Shown here: piece after piece, positions 48,743 through 61,335 of the stretch
Position numbering within the stretch: position 1 is the first letter of the stretch
Layout: each line of letters opens with the position of its first letter
Assembly (NCBI RefSeq): GCF_907164915.1
Contig: NC_061864.1
Span: 1,040,389 to 1,104,388, forward strand
Length of the DNA: 64,000 nt
Source: Impatiens glandulifera
Taxonomy: Eukaryota; Streptophyta; Magnoliopsida; Ericales; Balsaminaceae
Direction: 5' to 3'
Program-made: the position numbers and the translations under genes
Notes under the pieces: model-generated
Databases searched by the model: none
What the model saw: only the letters and a program-made list of their open reading frames with translations
What the model was told of the DNA's origin: nothing

Positions 48743-49263
48743 TTAAGGAATCAATCTCAATTTAATTAATCTCTCTGTCTGTCTGAACAATGGAAAACTC
48801 TCTAGGTAGTTGTTTGAGAAGCTTAATTATTATTATTATTATGATGATTATGGTTATGATTAATGTTATTATGGCGCACGAGTTGTTCAATCATCCAGTC
48901 TGTTCAGTTTGGCATACAGAAAGAAGGGGCGCAGGTGTTGTTGCAGATATATATATATTGAGAGAGAGAGAGAGAGAGAGGGGATAATTAATGAGGAATA
49001 TCTGCATTTCTGCTTCTACATAAATGCCATGGCTATTGCTTACAAATTTTCTCTATCTTGTAATTAATTGTTATTATATTCATCATATTCTTGAATCTTG
49101 AGTACTAGAGAGCTGGTTTTGATTTTGATTTCCTAACTTAAATTTTGTTTTCAAATAACTCTCAACCAAACAAGCTAGAGGTGAAATTGAAAGTGACAAA
49201 ACTATATCAATTTTGTTATGTCTGTTTGTTCATAACTTATATCTTAATAATATAACCCAATCT

Positions 49264-49266
<3 letters not shown>
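48743..49266. other. Cyclin D3 3' flank
   Basis: Contains an (ATT)n run near 48829-48842 and a (GA)n microsatellite at about 48960-48980. No gene seen. Confidence 0.6.

Positions 49267-49346
<80 letters not shown>
49267..49346. repeat. (AT)40 microsatellite
   Basis: 80 bp of uninterrupted alternating A/T. Confidence 0.97.
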
Positions 49347-49348
<2 letters not shown>

Positions 49349-50096
49349 GAGGATATTAGAATGTATTAAAAAAAGATAAGGTAATGAAATTGAAGAGTCA
49401 ATATATATGGGGGTAAAAAGGTAATTAGCTATGGGGGAAAAGGGAAAGGAGACAAAATCTTTGGGAATTATGGTACATGTCTTGTCTGGTGTTCTCCTCA
49501 ATTCATTCTCTCTCTTTTTTATTTTTCTTCCCTTTAAGGTTGGAGGAGAGGACTAATCAGTAAAAGTCTTAGTTTGATTCCAATCTTATATTATTTATAT
49601 AGACTTTAGACACTCAACCGATCCATGATAAGGTTTAAACATTCCAGAAATTAATCTATCGGTTTCCAATCAATAGAGCTTAAATAACATGATTTCAAAT
49701 AAATTATATATAAATATATAATATTATGATAATATATATTAACAGAAATAATCCAAGACCTAACTAGCTAGCTAGGTCAATACAATAGAGTACAGGTTCT
49801 TAATTATTTGTCTGTCTGTTCATGAGTTAATATTGATGGATGGGGATGGAAAAAGAAGTAGTATATATAGATATATATATATGTGTGTGTGAAAAGTAAA
49901 AGGTAAAATGGTAAAATAAAAAAGGTTGCATATATATATATATATATATATATATTAGCACCAGTTGTAAAGTAAAGTAAAAGTAAAAGTAAAAGTAAAG
50001 TTAAGCTGATGATATCCTTTGACACTGCCGGGCGGGGACCCATGACAACATATTGGCCTTAGCATTATAGCAGCAGCAGCACTATAGTCCTCAGTT

Positions 50097-50113
50097 TTTA
50101 GGGTTTAGGGTTT
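50097..50113 (+). repeat. Two telomere-type units (TTTAGGG)
   Basis: TTTTAGGGTTTAGGGTTT on the plus strand. An inverted partner, TAAACCCTAAACC, occurs at 50291-50303. Confidence 0.7.
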
Positions 50114-50605
50114 GAATCATTTGAAGAAGTTGAATACAATGAATGGAAAGGAATGGAAAAGAAAAGAAAAGAAAGAAGAACCAGTAGTACTACTTATTGC
50201 ATTCAGTACGTAGGCAGGGGATCGATCCAATAATTATATATATATATATACAACTTTTTGTCACTATTTCAAAGTATCAAGATTCCCAACTAAACCCTAA
50301 ACCAAAAGCAAAGGTAAACATATATATAGAGAGAATAAACCATGCATTGCATGTAAGAAGAAACAATTCAATCATTTCTTCTATACCACGTTTCTAAAGC
50401 AACCAACTAGGAAGTCTAAGTACCATAACTTTTATTTTCCATGTCTTTCAACAATTAAACCTAGCCAGTTCTCTCTCTTTAATGCATTGGAATTAATTAT
50501 AAGAAGAAAGTAATTAGTTCATGACATATCAATTCAAATACTAATTATTTTATTTGTTGTCATTGGAATCGAAATATATATAGAGAGAGAATGCAAACAA
50601 ATAGC

Positions 50606-50608
<3 letters not shown>

Positions 50609-50657
<49 letters not shown>
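50609..50657. repeat. (TA)n microsatellite, about 49 bp
   Basis: Uninterrupted alternating T/A. Confidence 0.95.
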
Positions 50658-50660
<3 letters not shown>

Positions 50661-52166
50661 AAAATAGTTTATGTATAAAAATGATGAGAGTAATTTAAAT
50701 AGAACAATACAAACATGACATTGAAAGATGAAAACATAATGAGTCATTAGAAGAAGGTAGTATTAATTTTGAGTTGACTTTGATGATATGACAAACTCAA
50801 AAATAACTTATAAAGATATAGTAATTGACTAAGAATCCAATAAGTAAAACACAAAAGAAAAATGTGTGCACTATACATATATTCAACAATAATTTGTGGG
50901 AAAAAGTTACTAATATTGGTGCAAGAAAAGTCTCTAAGATATATATTAAAACAAAATTTCAAGACATAAAAGAAAACATTTGCACTAAAACTCCAATTGT
51001 TTTGTGTGGAAATTTGGAGGATAGTGACAACATTGAAAGTTGTTTATACGTACTGGAAGAATTAGATAGACTTAATAATGACTTTGAGTGTAGATACTAG
51101 ATAATACCAAATTACCAATTAATTTTTTTTTTTTTTTGGGAAAAATAATACCGATTAATATATATATGATATACTAAAGAAAATTTTCAATTTTGACCAA
51201 CAATGCTAAATGAGACCATCTCATGCGCGCATGCTAACGATGGATGAAGATTTTGAATAAGTGGATATTTATTTTTATTTTTTTTATTAAAATAATTTAT
51301 AAGGTATTAATATATAATAATAATAAAATAAATTAAAAAAGATGATATTTTAATATTGTAGTTAATGAATTAAGTATATATATATATATATATTATATAT
51401 ATATAATGTTTTAGTTGAGTTATTTAATAAATTCAAACCTCAAAAAAATATTAAACTTATTTAAAAATTTTTGAGTGATAGTAATTTTTAGAGGTTGAAT
51501 ATTTTTTGGTAAAAATATTTGAGGGTTCAATTGGAATTATAATTGATATTGAAATTATAATTTCACAAAAATTATCAGTAATTCAATTCAAATTCTTATG
51601 TACAATAAACACAATTTAAATATTATTTATATTATTAAGATATTTATTTGACATAATTATTAGAATAATTCAAGTATCAAGAGTTTTTGTTTAAAATTGT
51701 TTCTCATGAAAAAAATATATCGATTCAACCTGATAATTTACTAAATTAAAAAAAATATATCAATCAGCATGTTAATTTTCTAAATTCAAAATAAAATAAA
51801 ATATTGGTTCAACATTTAAATAAAAAATATCAATTTAATACGGAAATATTATAAATGAAAAAATAATAATATATTTTTATTTAAAAAATATATAAAAAAT
51901 AAATTTTGAAATTACAATTACAATTACAATTAAAATAAAAATTCTAATTCTTCATCTTAAATGTTTTATCAACCTAAAAATGAAAAATAATTAAAAAAGT
52001 GAGATGTTTAATTGATGATAATAAAATAAAAAGTTGCATATATAATGCGTGGTGGGCCGGGATGGGCTGGTTTCTGAATATATGGTGATTGGGGTAGAGC
52101 AATTAGTAGAGACAGTTCTTCTTCTTCCTCTGCTGCCTCAATTCTGAATCAAACCAAGTGTGGACC

Positions 52167-52169
<3 letters not shown>

Positions 52170-52228
<59 letters not shown>
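52170..52228. repeat. (TA)n microsatellite, about 59 bp
   Basis: Uninterrupted alternating A/T, immediately after GGACCAAT. Confidence 0.95.
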
Positions 52229-52231
<3 letters not shown>

Positions 52232-53029
52232 AAGAATCACCATCATTCATCATTCATCAATTCTCTGATTCTGATCATCATCATCTACCATCTACGTACA
52301 TTACACAATACACACTCTTGGCGTGATCATGATCATGATTCATGAATATTCATAATAATTTCATATGATCATCCAGATCGATCGATCGATCGATCAGAAG
52401 TTATTGCTAATTGCAACTTCTCCAACATCCATCAATGGATTTTCCTGTCATCTGTTCTGTTCTGGCAGTACTACTGAATATGGTCCCCTATCAAGGTCAC
52501 CAGCAGCTGATCATTTCATTAATATTGATGAAATTAAATAATTCAACTCAACCCCAATACACTAAAGTATTTGCAATTAATGTGGTCATCATATGACATT
52601 AATATATATATCATGTATACATTTCATGAATCATGTGAACTATTTAATTAATTAATTGAAAACTAGTACGTACTGTCTAGCTTTGAATAATAAATGAATT
52701 AATAAAGTTCTTCACACCATCCATGCATGCATCCAATTACAAATAATCATTATATACTTTTCCTATTTATGTTCGAGCGGAACCCCTTATCATTTCAATC
52801 AATTATAAACCATCTCCCAAGTACATCAACCACTACTACAAGATCATGGTCATGGTTGCTCAACTGAATGATGATTATCACATACAGAATATAAAAATAA
52901 AAAATAAAAAAAATTGGTGAAAATATGATAGCATTTTTAATTTATTCTCAGTTAAAAAGTTTAACTTTTATGGTTAAAACATCGTGTGTTCATCAAATTT
53001 GGTGTTATATTTAAAATATAAAGTCTTAT

Positions 53030-53082
53030 TAGCTTAGTTGATTAAAGAGTTGTATTTGTTTTTGTTAGGTTAAGTTCGAAAC
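53030..53082 (+). mobile_element. SINE-like tRNA-derived head
   Basis: TAGCTTAGTTG (A-box-like, 53030-53040) and AAGTTCGAAAC (B-box-like, 53072-53082) are spaced as in a tRNA, but the stems do not support a functional tRNA. Boundaries unresolved. Confidence 0.35.
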
Positions 53083-53543
53083 ATACCTATAACATTTTTA
53101 ATTTTATTTTTATTCGTTTTAAGTTTATGGGCAGGTCAACCCACAATCCGATTCAAGTATACATTTACTTTCACGTATATATATTCAAATTAACCACAGT
53201 TCTCGACCCGAAAATCTAGAAACTTTCAAAACTAAGCATCATTATAATTATATATATATCCCATCATTTGTTGTGTTATTTATTCATTTCATCGGCGTTT
53301 AAATTATTAACTAAAATATATAAAATATTCTCACTTTATATTTATATAACAAATTAAAATATTAAATAATATATATATATAAAAGACAATCAAAATTAAG
53401 ATTTTGTGTATAGGTAGAGATACTTTAATAGTCTCATTACTTACCATGTAAAAGGGTCTTTAAGAGACTAAAAATATTGAATCTCATCTCAACCTTTTAA
53501 ATAAAATGAAAGTTAAAGTTCTTGATCATATTCGTTTCCTATA

Positions 53544-53548
<5 letters not shown>

Positions 53549-53601
<53 letters not shown>
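53549..53601. repeat. (TA)n microsatellite, about 53 bp
   Basis: Uninterrupted alternating T/A. Confidence 0.95.
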
Positions 53602-53606
<5 letters not shown>

Positions 53607-53627
53607 ATAGAAAACAACCTATGCTCA

Positions 53628-53966
53628 CTAAAAACTGGTTTGATATTGTGTTTTTTAAAGATTTTTTATTTTCAAATTTGATTAAGAAAATAAGTTATTT
53701 GAGGTCAGTTAAAAATAAATTTTTAAATTTTTTTATTTTTAATTTAAATTTAATAATAATAAAATAAAAATATTTAATATTTTAGTTGATAAAATAAATA
53801 ATCTAACGATAAAAATAATAATTATGTGCAACAGTACCATGGTTAGAGTTGAATTTTCACTCAAAATAGCTGAAGTGAGAAATGACTATTATAAGATTAT
53901 ACTAATTTCTTAAATTACAAAATAAAACAAAAAAATACCTAAAATACCCATGATCAAACAAGCTTA
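53628..53966. mobile_element. Foldback element candidate (GTTTGAT family)
   Basis: Left end AAACTGGTTTGATATTG; right end on the minus strand AAGCTTGTTTGATCATGGG. AT-rich, no ORF. Ends diverged, no clear target duplication. Confidence 0.35.
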
Positions 53967-56619
53967 AGTGGAATGGTTTGGTCCCACATGATACAATTCC
54001 ATTCCATTCCAGTCCAGTATTACAAAACTGAAACCCGTGAATCCTAATTTTGAGATTATTTATTGACATATATAAATATTTAGTTAGATCTGAAAGTAAT
54101 ATAACATGATGAAATAATTATAATACAATGACTATAAATTTCTATACCAGGGACTTAGTTTTCATCCAAAAATATAAGTCCAGCTTATAAAACAAAAAAT
54201 TGCCGTAAGGGTTAATTTGTTTTAGGCTTTGTTTATTTCAGGTTATTTAAATAATCTGGAGAGAGAATATAATGATTATGGGTGATGATTTTGAAGAAAT
54301 AATAATGTTTTTTTGTTAAAAAAATTTAAAGAGTATTCATATATATAAATAAAATAAATAATAATTTAAAATAGATGATATTTTAGTATTTTAATTAATG
54401 AATTGATTGATTGGATGGATGAAAGAGGGAGTGATGTGATAATTGATTTTATTGGATTATTTGAAAAACCCAAATACGAATAAGGACGTTACCTTATAAG
54501 TTGGTAAATAATCAACACAATAACAAAGTATAACATAAAAAATAGAAAGACATAACTTTATCATATTTTAATTTTTTAATTTAATTTATTATTTGTTTAT
54601 CTAATTCATAAAAAAAAAATAAAAAATGGGACAAAACTTACCATATATACGAATTCTTAAATATGTCTATGAACTCATAAATCCTTTAAAAAAAAAAATT
54701 AATAACTTCCCAACCTACTATTAAGTAACAAATTGTCAAAATAAAATCAAAGAATCGTTTATGTTTAAACGCATTTTCTTTGTACCTCATTACTCAAATA
54801 TTTCAACTTACTGTTATGTCTTTTCTTTTTTATTTCTATTCTATATATTTTTCAATGGGGACTTTTTATTTATTTATTTATTCTCTATATTCTAATTTTT
54901 TTAATCATTAATTAATTATACATATTTATTAAATTAATTAATTATTATAATAATATAGGTTTATATTTTAATATAAATATATGTATGTATTAGTGAATAA
55001 ATAAATATATATTTTTTAATTAATAAATATTTACATTAAATTAAACTCAACTTTTAAATGAGAAAAAGATTAATGTAGAGAAACTGCATGTGTGGAACAA
55101 CCGAACACTTCTATGCAAATGCAACCATTTTATCTATATTTTGTATATTTTGCTAATGAGTGATGTTCTATCTTTTATTTATTTATATTTTATTTTAATT
55201 AAATATTAAAATTATATATTAATAAAAGTTTATAAAAACCAATTTATTTTTAATTTATTTTTAATTTAAATAATTTATTAATATTTAAAATTTTAAGTAA
55301 TAAAATATTCAAAATTATTTGGAATAAAACTATTAAAACTATAAATATATAATTGTATAGTATTTATTTATTATAGATAATTTATAAAAAAAAATGATTA
55401 ATATTATTATAAATAAATAATATATCTAAATATTTATAATATTATATAAATTATTAAATATTATTATAAAAAATAAATAAATAAATAAACTAAGCATTTA
55501 AAAGTTAAAACTAATCAAATATATTAAGAGTTAACAAATAAAATGAGTTGAATATTTTTAAAACATATACATATTTGGTGTTTTCCAAAGTGGCTCCATT
55601 CAACGACTATAAACGGATTCATTCATCGAATACGTAAGAGTTCCAAACCCTTTTTTCTCGATTTCATTCATTGAAGACTAACCTTCTCTTCGTCGCCAGC
55701 TTGTTTCGATCACTGCCACGCATTTTACGACTTCAGTGGGCTGTTGGTTATGAACCGATCCGTTGTGGGCTAGAAAACTATTCTCAAGAGCGGTCATTTT
55801 CTCTGCTGCCAAAACAAACGAAATTATCTCCTAGGATTGACGGACCCTCTATCTATATGCTTATTAAAAATTTATATTTACGTGTTTACATACTAATTTA
55901 AAAAGAATTAAAATACAAAATACCATTCTAAAATTATTTTAATAACTTTTCTTATCATACAAAAATATAAAATTAAATATATGAATAATAATAATTTAAA
56001 TAAATATGAGAATAAATAAATATTAATAACTAAAACATTAAATAATTCAATTATTTAGAAAGAAAAAAAAGTTAATATTAGTTCATATATTTTTAGGAGA
56101 AACTGATTAATTCATTTATTTAATCCTAATTAATTTGATAATAAATATGTTGAATACATGTTTTTCCAGTTTGGATTAGTTTTACTTCAAATTAAATGCA
56201 CCATCTAATAAGGTTCAGTTGACCCGTAAAAAAGAAGTTAATAATAATAATAACAACTTGCCTAACCTTCTAATTAATTTTTTTATTTAATTTAGTTAAC
56301 CTTTATTTAAGTCAACCTAAATTAGTTCACAGAATTTGATAATGACAAAATAAAATCTGAAAAAAATTCTGACATCTTTGACTAATAATGGATTTCTTGG
56401 AACAAATTTTTTGCTAGACTAATTGATATGGAGGGGATGCTTCATTCAATTTATAATAAGTTTTTTTCTATGGGAAGATAAATAAATGAGAAAATTGGGC
56501 TTAAATTATTATGTATCAGACTGTTTCGTCGTAAGCGTCAAATGCTTAAAATAAACCCTGAATCAAAAGCACTTGAAGTTAATTTTAAGTAAATATTTAA
56601 TAACAAATATATTTTCATG

Positions 56620-56654
<35 letters not shown>

Positions 56655-56989
56655 TATATAACCTCAATAATAATAATAAAAGGAAGAGGAGACAAATATA
56701 TTGCTGGTTGAATAATCAAACAATGATTAATTGACAGAGTAAATGAATAATAATTAATTATTCCTTAAATTCTTGAAATGGGACCCGATCCATTAGGACG
56801 CCGACCACCATCGCTAGCTGCTGCTCGTGCATATTTATTTATTTATTTATTTTTGTTAAAGCACATGGCTCGTACCATTAGGACGCCGACCATCGCTTCC
56901 ATCTCTTATTGTATGTAATTCGTAGTAGTAGTAGTAATAATAATAATAATAGTAATGTTTCTCTCCGGTCGGCCGCCGGCGACCGCTGC

Positions 56990-59192
56990 TCACCTCTTGC
57001 AGACAACCCCTGCACCTCCTTCAATGTGATCGCCGCCGCAGGACAAGCTAGGAAATTCCATACCCAATCCGCTGGACACTTTCTTTTGCTCGCCGACAAA
57101 GCGAGACGCAGAGCAATCGGCGGCAAAGAGGCTTGACGTTATAAACTCTTTCTCACCTCCCACCACCGGCATGGCTTTGCTCATATTCACTTTGCTAACA
57201 TAATCACTCGCGTAAGTCCGACCCAATACGCCGTCAACGTCTCCACTCAAAGACAAGAATTTGAAGCTCAAATCAAGATGAGCGAAGCAATCGTCTTTTG
57301 TTATACCGTAATTATGAACCCTAGAATCTTCTTCGGTTATGGGCACCACCTTCACCGTGATTCTAAAATTTCCTTCTACCTCAACCACGACGCTATTAGC
57401 CGACGACGCGATTCTCGTGATGGAGACAGCCTGAGACGAATATTCCGGTTGCCAACTCGCGCCTTCTCTATCCTGAAGGAATATTGGTTCTCCGTCAAAG
57501 GTGATTGCCAGACGGTCGTTCAGATCGTCCCATGCAGCTGTCTTTTTGGCGCCCAGGAACATCTTGTGGTTGTTGAAGAGGATACCGATGGATTCAACCC
57601 AGGTGAAATCTCGGGTCATGGTTGGGTCTCGTTTTCCGATGAAGTGACCGTTAATGTGGAGGTTTGTGTCGGAGACTAGGCAGAATTCCCTGTCTTTCTT
57701 GCCGTGGAAGTAGAAAGTGATGCCGTCGGCTCCGATGAAACGAGGGTCCTGGCATACTGCTCCTGGCTTGTCACAATCTGTAAAGGGGTCGAGGATGTTA
57801 GCTATATATATATTACAGTAATATTGAGAAATAGGAACATATAGGTGAATTAAGATAGATATATAGCTTACTGCAAACAGGTTTGCAAGATTTGCAATCC
57901 ACTTGACATCCACCTGGACAAGCTTCAGGGCAGACATACTCTACATTGTAACACTCTGAATTTTTGTTCTTGCACTTTGATTTCTTCTTTCCGGAACCTT
58001 TAGGAGGGCTATGGGTGGACGGAGTGGGTGTAGACGATGGCGGAGAAGGGCTATGGGTGGTCGGAGTGGGGGTAGATGATGGAGGAGGAGGGCTATGGGT
58101 GGTGGTCGGAGTAGGTGTCGAAGATGGCGGAGGAGGGCTATGCGTGGTGGTCGGAGTAGGTGTAGAAGATGGCGGAGGAGGGATATGGGTGATCGGAGGA
58201 TTGACTGGAGTTGGAGGTGAGTCGTCAGCCTGGGTTGGCGGAGGAGGGCTGACTGGAGTTGGAGGGGAGTCGTGAGATTCAGTTGGTGGAGGAGGGCTAT
58301 GAGTGATCGGAGGGCTGACTGGAGTTGGAGGTGAGTCATGAGACTCAGTTGGTGGAGGAGGGCTATGAGTGATCGGAGGGCTGACTGGAGTTGGAGGAGA
58401 GTCGTGAGACTCAGTTGGCGGAGGAGGGCTATGGGTGATCGGAGGTGAGTTGTCAGACTCGGGTGGCGGAGGAGGGCTATGGGTGATCGGAGGTGAGTTG
58501 TCAGACTCGGGTGGTGGAGGAGGGCTATGGGTGGTTGGTGGATTGACTGGAGTTGGAGGTGACTCGTCGGACTTGGGTGGTGGAGGAGGGCTGTGGGTGA
58601 TGGGAGGATTGACTGGAGTTGGAGGTGAGTCGTCATGAGACTGGGATGGCGGAGGATAGTTGTGAGACTCGGGTGGCGGAGGTGAGTTATGAGACTCGGG
58701 TGTGGGAGGTGAATCGTCATGAGACTCGGGAGGCGGAGGTGATTTGTGAGACTCGGGTGGAGAAGGTGAGTCGTCGTGAGACTCGGGTGGTGGAGGCGAT
58801 TTGTGAGATTCGGGAGTCGGAGGTGAGTCGTCGTGAGACTCGGGTGGAGAAGGTGAGTCGTCGTGAGACTCGGGTGGTGGAGGCGAGTTGTGAGACTCGG
58901 GTGGAGGAGGTGAGTTGTCGGACTCGGGTGGAGAAGGTGAGTCGTCAGACTCGGGTGGCGGAAAGGAGCCGTCATTGCAAATGGGTTTGCAAGATTGGCA
59001 TTCGGTTGTGCAACCTCCGCTAGGACCGCAAAACTTGGGACAAACATGAACCAAGTTCTTACAAATCTTGAACTTTCCAACGTCACAATGAGAATTGCTA
59101 GGAATTAGTATCCCGGGTGGCTGGGCTGTGACAACTACAGCCACCATTATAGGTAATAATAGCACCGTTATAAACCAACAAGTCCACGCCAT
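56990..59192 (-). CDS. Root-cap / LEA-related secreted protein with long proline-rich linker
   Basis: Two exons, 57872-59192 and 56990-57777 (2109 nt, 702 residues). A signal peptide ([20 protein letters not shown]) precedes a first Cys-rich module ([17 protein letters not shown] ... CQSCKPIC). Then comes a long Pro/Ser-rich region built of [15 protein letters not shown], then THSPPPP and [15 protein letters not shown] repeats. A second Cys-rich module ([16 protein letters not shown] ... CKSCKPVC) leads into the C-terminal root-cap domain ([52 protein letters not shown], ending GVVCKR). The proline-rich part suggests attachment to the cell wall; function of the family is poorly defined. The real start is the ATG at 59192; upstream extension has only a TTG. 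Repeats are embedded in one exon and may vary between alleles. Confidence 0.9.
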
Positions 59193-59299
59193 TTTGTCAA
59201 AGCGAAGAGAAGAGAAGATCAGGTCAAGGTAAGGTTGAGTCAAGAATAGTATAATGGATGGATCTTATTTGATACAATTGGTGATCGAGTCCCATTTCA

Positions 59300-59306
59300 T
59301 TTTATA
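59300..59306 (-). promoter_or_regulatory. TATA box of the root-cap-like gene
   Basis: TATAAAA on the minus strand about 110 bp upstream of the ATG at 59192, implying a leader of about 80 nt. Confidence 0.6.
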
Positions 59307-59337
59307 GAGGACCCCCAACATAGAATAAATAAGGCTA

Positions 59338-59343
59338 CACGTG
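59338..59343 (-). promoter_or_regulatory. G-box (CACGTG) upstream of the root-cap-like gene
   Basis: CACGTG 32 bp upstream of the TATA box; an ABRE/G-box core. Regulation by ABA or light is only inference. Confidence 0.45.
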
Positions 59344-60040
59344 ATGGGCTATTCAAGTCAAATACATCACTTAATATTCAAACAAAAAGAAACACCTTTA
59401 CCGCAAAAAAGGTGAAATACCTTGAGCAGAAAGAATCACAATCCACAAGAAGCATCTAATCTCACACAACACTCCATACATGCAAATTTATCATTTCTCA
59501 ATCTAGGATTGGCCGGCCGGCTGGCATCCATGGATGAACTACTCCTTACTCCTAAACCCCAAAAAGGCTTATTCAGGTGTACTCCATCACACTCTGTCAT
59601 TCTATAATTCAGGTCACAGCAATCTTCAATCTACAATGTTCAATGTTTATTCCTTTCTTTATTCCCAAACCAACCAACCCAATAAAGTTTTAACCTTAGT
59701 AATTTCCGGTACAAGAATAAAGACAAAGATGAATTTGTTAAAATGTAAATTCCAATGTATCATTATGTTACGATTCGTTTTCAAAGTTACGACACTTCCA
59801 AAGTTGGTCGTAGAAACGATATGAAAGAAGATGAATGATCAAGAGGGGATGCGATGTCAATAAAAGAATAAAATGCGACCAAGAAGAATACAACTCAAAG
59901 TAATGAAACTATTATTTCTTCAAACCCATAAATTTAATACAAAAACTATTTATAAAAGGTAGTTTTTAACTAACTAATTAATTAACTACATTGAAAATTC
60001 TAATTAATACTAATAGGATTTAATTGTTACAACTATAATC
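59344..60040. other. Intergenic, no gene recognised
   Basis: Moderately AT-rich sequence with one GGCCGGCCGGC run near 59512-59522. No coding frame accepted and no repeat recognised. Confidence 0.5.
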
Positions 60041-61185
60041 TTGAAGGATTTATTGGATCAATACAATTTATATCCGTTACACATTGCCTGCATCAAATAT
60101 TCACCTATTTTTTCCTTATATTCCATCATCCTTTCCCTTTCAAAAAACATCATGTTTGGATGCTTCTTATATGATTTTTTGTCTAACATTTCAAGTGTTT
60201 ATGAAACAAAGTCTTATAATTATAATCAGGCACAAACAGATAACAATTGACTGGAGGCAATGAATAATGAACTGAAGGCCCTGTAGCAGAATGATACTAT
60301 GTCGTTTGTTGATATACGGCAAGGAAATACAACAATTGATTCAAGATGGATATATAAAGTAAAGTTCAAACCAAAACTAGATGGCAAGGTTGATGGACAT
60401 AAGGCCAGGTCGGTTGCAAAAGGCTACAATCAACAAGGAGTTGATTATAATGCTAGTGCTAGTTTCTCTCGGGAGACAAAGTTGGTAACAATTTGAATTC
60501 TCTTAGCTATTACAGCTGCAAAGTCTTGATTTTTTTATTCCTTGTTGAAAATGGTTCGGGTGTGAAACTCAAACTCATTACCTTGTGAACATGAGTTTCT
60601 ATGTTCTATCACTGAAATATGAGTCTCCACCATCAAGACATTAATAATGCGTTTCTACATGATTTTGATGATGAAGATTAAAGTGGTATATATTGTACCT
60701 CCACAAGGATACCTTAAAGCAAAAACAGAACAAGTTTGCAAATTGTTCGAAAATCTTTATGGCTTGAAACACGCTTCTAGACAATGGAACTTGGAGTTTA
60801 ATTTCAACAATCATATTTTGATACATGTTTATTTATCAAACAAACTGGAAGTATGTTTACTGCCTTAATTCTATATGTTAATGATGCATTGATTACAGTT
60901 AACAGTTTGGTAGATATTCAAGCTGTTAAAGTATATCTTCATAGGATGTTCACCATCAAGAACTTGCGAGAAGCTAAGTACTTTTTAGGTCTTGAGATTG
61001 CAAGAACTAAAGATGGGATCTAAATTAATCAAACTAAATACATTTTTGATATAATTCAAGATACTGGTTTGTTTGTTTCTAAAGCCACTATTATGGTGCT
61101 GATGAAAAGCAGTATTAAATTTGGTAAATGGACATTTTTTTGATAAACCAGATTGGTACAGAAGGTTAATTGGCAGTTAGTTTTG
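60041..61185 (+). pseudogene. Decayed Ty1/copia pol (reverse transcriptase) fragment
   Basis: Discontinuous reading frames reproduce the copia RT order. A degenerate YPLHIACIKYSPIFS-like lead-in is followed by LEAMNNELKAL, DSRWIYKVKFKPK, VDGHKARSVAKGYNQQGVDY, PPQGYLKAKTEQVCKLFENL, YGLKHASRQWN, YVNDALITVNS, LREAKYFLGLEIARTKDGI and a DKPDWYRRLIGS tail. The frames are broken by stops (for example after LKAL, after KLVTI and after TKDGI) and frame changes. The catalytic YVDD-type box reads YVND, so a key Asp is also replaced. No gag, protease or integrase recognised nearby. It is an inactive remnant. Confidence 0.85.
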
Positions 61186-61189
61186 CAGT

Positions 61190-61335
61190 TTTTTCTTTTA
61201 CATTTATTATTGTTGCTGTAAATAGTTTATAGAATAATCTCAAGGAATCTATAAATAGAGACAAATACATAGAATGTAAACACATATTTGAGCTATTATC
61301 AATAAAAGAAAGCTTTTAGAAAATAAATAAATAAA
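61190..61335 (+). repeat. Possible LTR remnant downstream of the copia fragment
   Basis: Just beyond the reverse-transcriptase remnant there is a CTATAAATAG TATA-like motif (61249-61258), then CAATAAAAG polyadenylation-like sequence (61300-61308), the spacing seen in plant LTR U3-R. RNase H is missing in between, so this is either a deleted element or coincidence. No terminal TG...CA or partner LTR was found. Confidence 0.3.

Larger units (their letters stand above)
49347..52169. other. AT-rich intergenic region with telo-box-like motifs
   Basis: No gene supported. Contains two inverted telomere-like motifs (50097-50113 and 50291-50303), a (TA)n run at 49930-49955, a longer one at 50609-50657, and GT/TA dinucleotide runs near 49870-49890. 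Confidence 0.55.
52229..56989. other. AT-rich gene-poor region
   Basis: No gene supported. Contains a (GATC)n tract at about 52377-52396, a SINE-like head at 53030-53082, a (TA)n tract at 53549-53601, and two further candidates of the GTTTGAT/GTTTATT foldback family (about 53628-53966 and 54222-54490). A GC-richer unrecognised block lies at 55590-55860, with (TTTA)n near 56828-56852. Confidence 0.5.

Noticed and set aside
52436..52597. ORF of about 53 codons beginning MDFPVICSVLAVLLN
   Set aside because: No recognisable family, no splice or promoter support beyond a nearby TA tract, and composition like the flanks.
56878..57126. 82-residue minus-strand ORF at the end of the root-cap gene
   Set aside because: Overlaps the true C-terminus in another frame and ends in poly-Leu from a microsatellite. 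VCKR-stop matches the expected family end.
57941..59086. Long alternative-frame ORFs over the proline-rich repeats, on both strands
   Set aside because: Low-complexity shadows of the SPPPPESH repeat array; the frame with signal peptide, Cys modules and root-cap domain is the real one.
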